Shown: one piece after another, positions 6,028 through 6,338 of the stretch
Position numbering within the stretch: the stretch's first letter is position 1
Layout of the letters: each line of letters starts with the position of its first letter
Origin: Nitrosopumilales archaeon
GTDB taxonomy: Archaea; Thermoproteota; Nitrososphaeria; Nitrososphaerales; Nitrosopumilaceae
Assembly: GCA_016176745.1 (NCBI GenBank)
Contig: JACOWO010000091.1
Location: 1 to 6,338, forward strand
DNA length: 6,338 nt
Direction of reading: 5' to 3'
The notes under the pieces: generated by a model
The model's input: only the letters and a program-made list of their open reading frames with translations
Database searches by the model: none
Told to the model about the DNA's origin: nothing
Translations under genes and position numbers: made by a program

Positions 6028-6338
6028 ATGATTTTATTATAAATTCACTTAGCCAAATTTACATTCCAATAACTAGAGGCGAGCTTTGGGAAGAAGACGA
6101 ATCAAAAAAGGATAGAAGGTTTGCAATTTATGCAGTACTATCGTCAGTGCTTAGAACACTAGATGTCTTGATGCATCCTTTTAGTCCATTTACAAGTGAG
6201 TATCTGTATCTTTGTACATTTAAAAAAATGCAGAGCGTGTTGCTAGAGTCTTGGCCTGTACCTGATCAAAAACTGATAAATGACAAAATCGAAGAATCAT
6301 TTGATCTCTTAAAGGAAACGATCTCTGTTTCAGCTGCT
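6018..6338 (+). pseudogene. ileS: ileS C-terminal fragment (anticodon-binding domain), out of frame
   Basis: Reading from 6018, 107 codons are open to the right edge and translate to typical IleS anticodon-binding domain: RALDDFIINSLSQIYIP, then ITRGELWEEDESKKDRRFA, VLRTLDVLMHPFSPFTSEY and LLESWP. This is the direct continuation of the 3946 gene, in a different frame and after a gap. It has no plausible start of its own at the beginning of the homology; the first in-frame ATG (near 6171) lies inside the domain. Codon use and base composition match the upstream part, so it is the same gene rather than a second copy. The true C-terminus is beyond the window. If the junction is a sequence error, this and the 3946 gene are one intact ileS. 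Confidence 0.85.

Noticed and set aside
6001..6338. Programmed ribosomal frameshift in ileS
   Set aside because: A frameshift would not remove the helix that normally lies between SDQ and RALDDF, and no slippery heptamer with a following structure is evident at the junction.
1..6338. Mobile element, defence system, CRISPR array or novel gene cluster
   Set aside because: No inverted repeats, integrase/transposase motifs, repeat-spacer periodicity or unfamiliar multi-gene set was found; all genes but the cupin fall in recognised housekeeping or common families.

Overview
The window looks like chromosomal DNA of an AT-rich ammonia-oxidising archaeon (Nitrososphaerota/Thaumarchaeota, probably the Nitrosopumilus/Nitrosarchaeum side). 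This placement is inferred from low GC, TATA-like boxes 24-30 bases upstream of start codons with almost no leader, frequent TTG/GTG starts, an archaeal-style isoleucyl-tRNA synthetase, and compact gene packing. No database search was possible.

Layout. Bases 1-324 (minus) hold the N-terminal part of an MBL-fold RNase/exonuclease-like protein that runs off the left edge. It diverges, over one TATA-like element, from purN (401-1018, plus). A small cupin gene (1010-1333, minus) converges on purN and overlaps its 3' end. Next come folD (1412-2077, plus) and, overlapping it by 11 bases, 5-formyltetrahydrofolate cyclo-ligase (2067-2636, plus). purD (2622-3890, minus) converges on the cyclo-ligase with a 15-base overlap. 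It diverges from ileS, which starts at 3946 (plus) and continues past the right edge.

Function. The middle of the window is a purine / one-carbon set. PurD makes glycinamide ribonucleotide (GAR). FolD makes 10-formyl-THF. PurN joins the two to give formyl-GAR, and the cyclo-ligase returns 5-formyl-THF to the usable folate pool. IleS, the MBL protein and the cupin have no obvious link to this pathway.

The main oddity is that two conserved housekeeping genes carry internal losses. FolD lacks about 65 residues in frame just before its C-terminal KNTVTAA tail. This removes the rest of the NADP-binding domain and the family's PGGVGPMT signature. ileS lacks roughly 25-30 codons after residue 691, with a net frame change, so the frame stops at 6025-6027 while the rest of the protein continues in another frame from about 6018. 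An essential synthetase broken this way most likely reflects an assembly or sequencing error, but a real deletion cannot be excluded from sequence alone. I found no mobile element, CRISPR array, tRNA, rRNA or novel multi-gene system.
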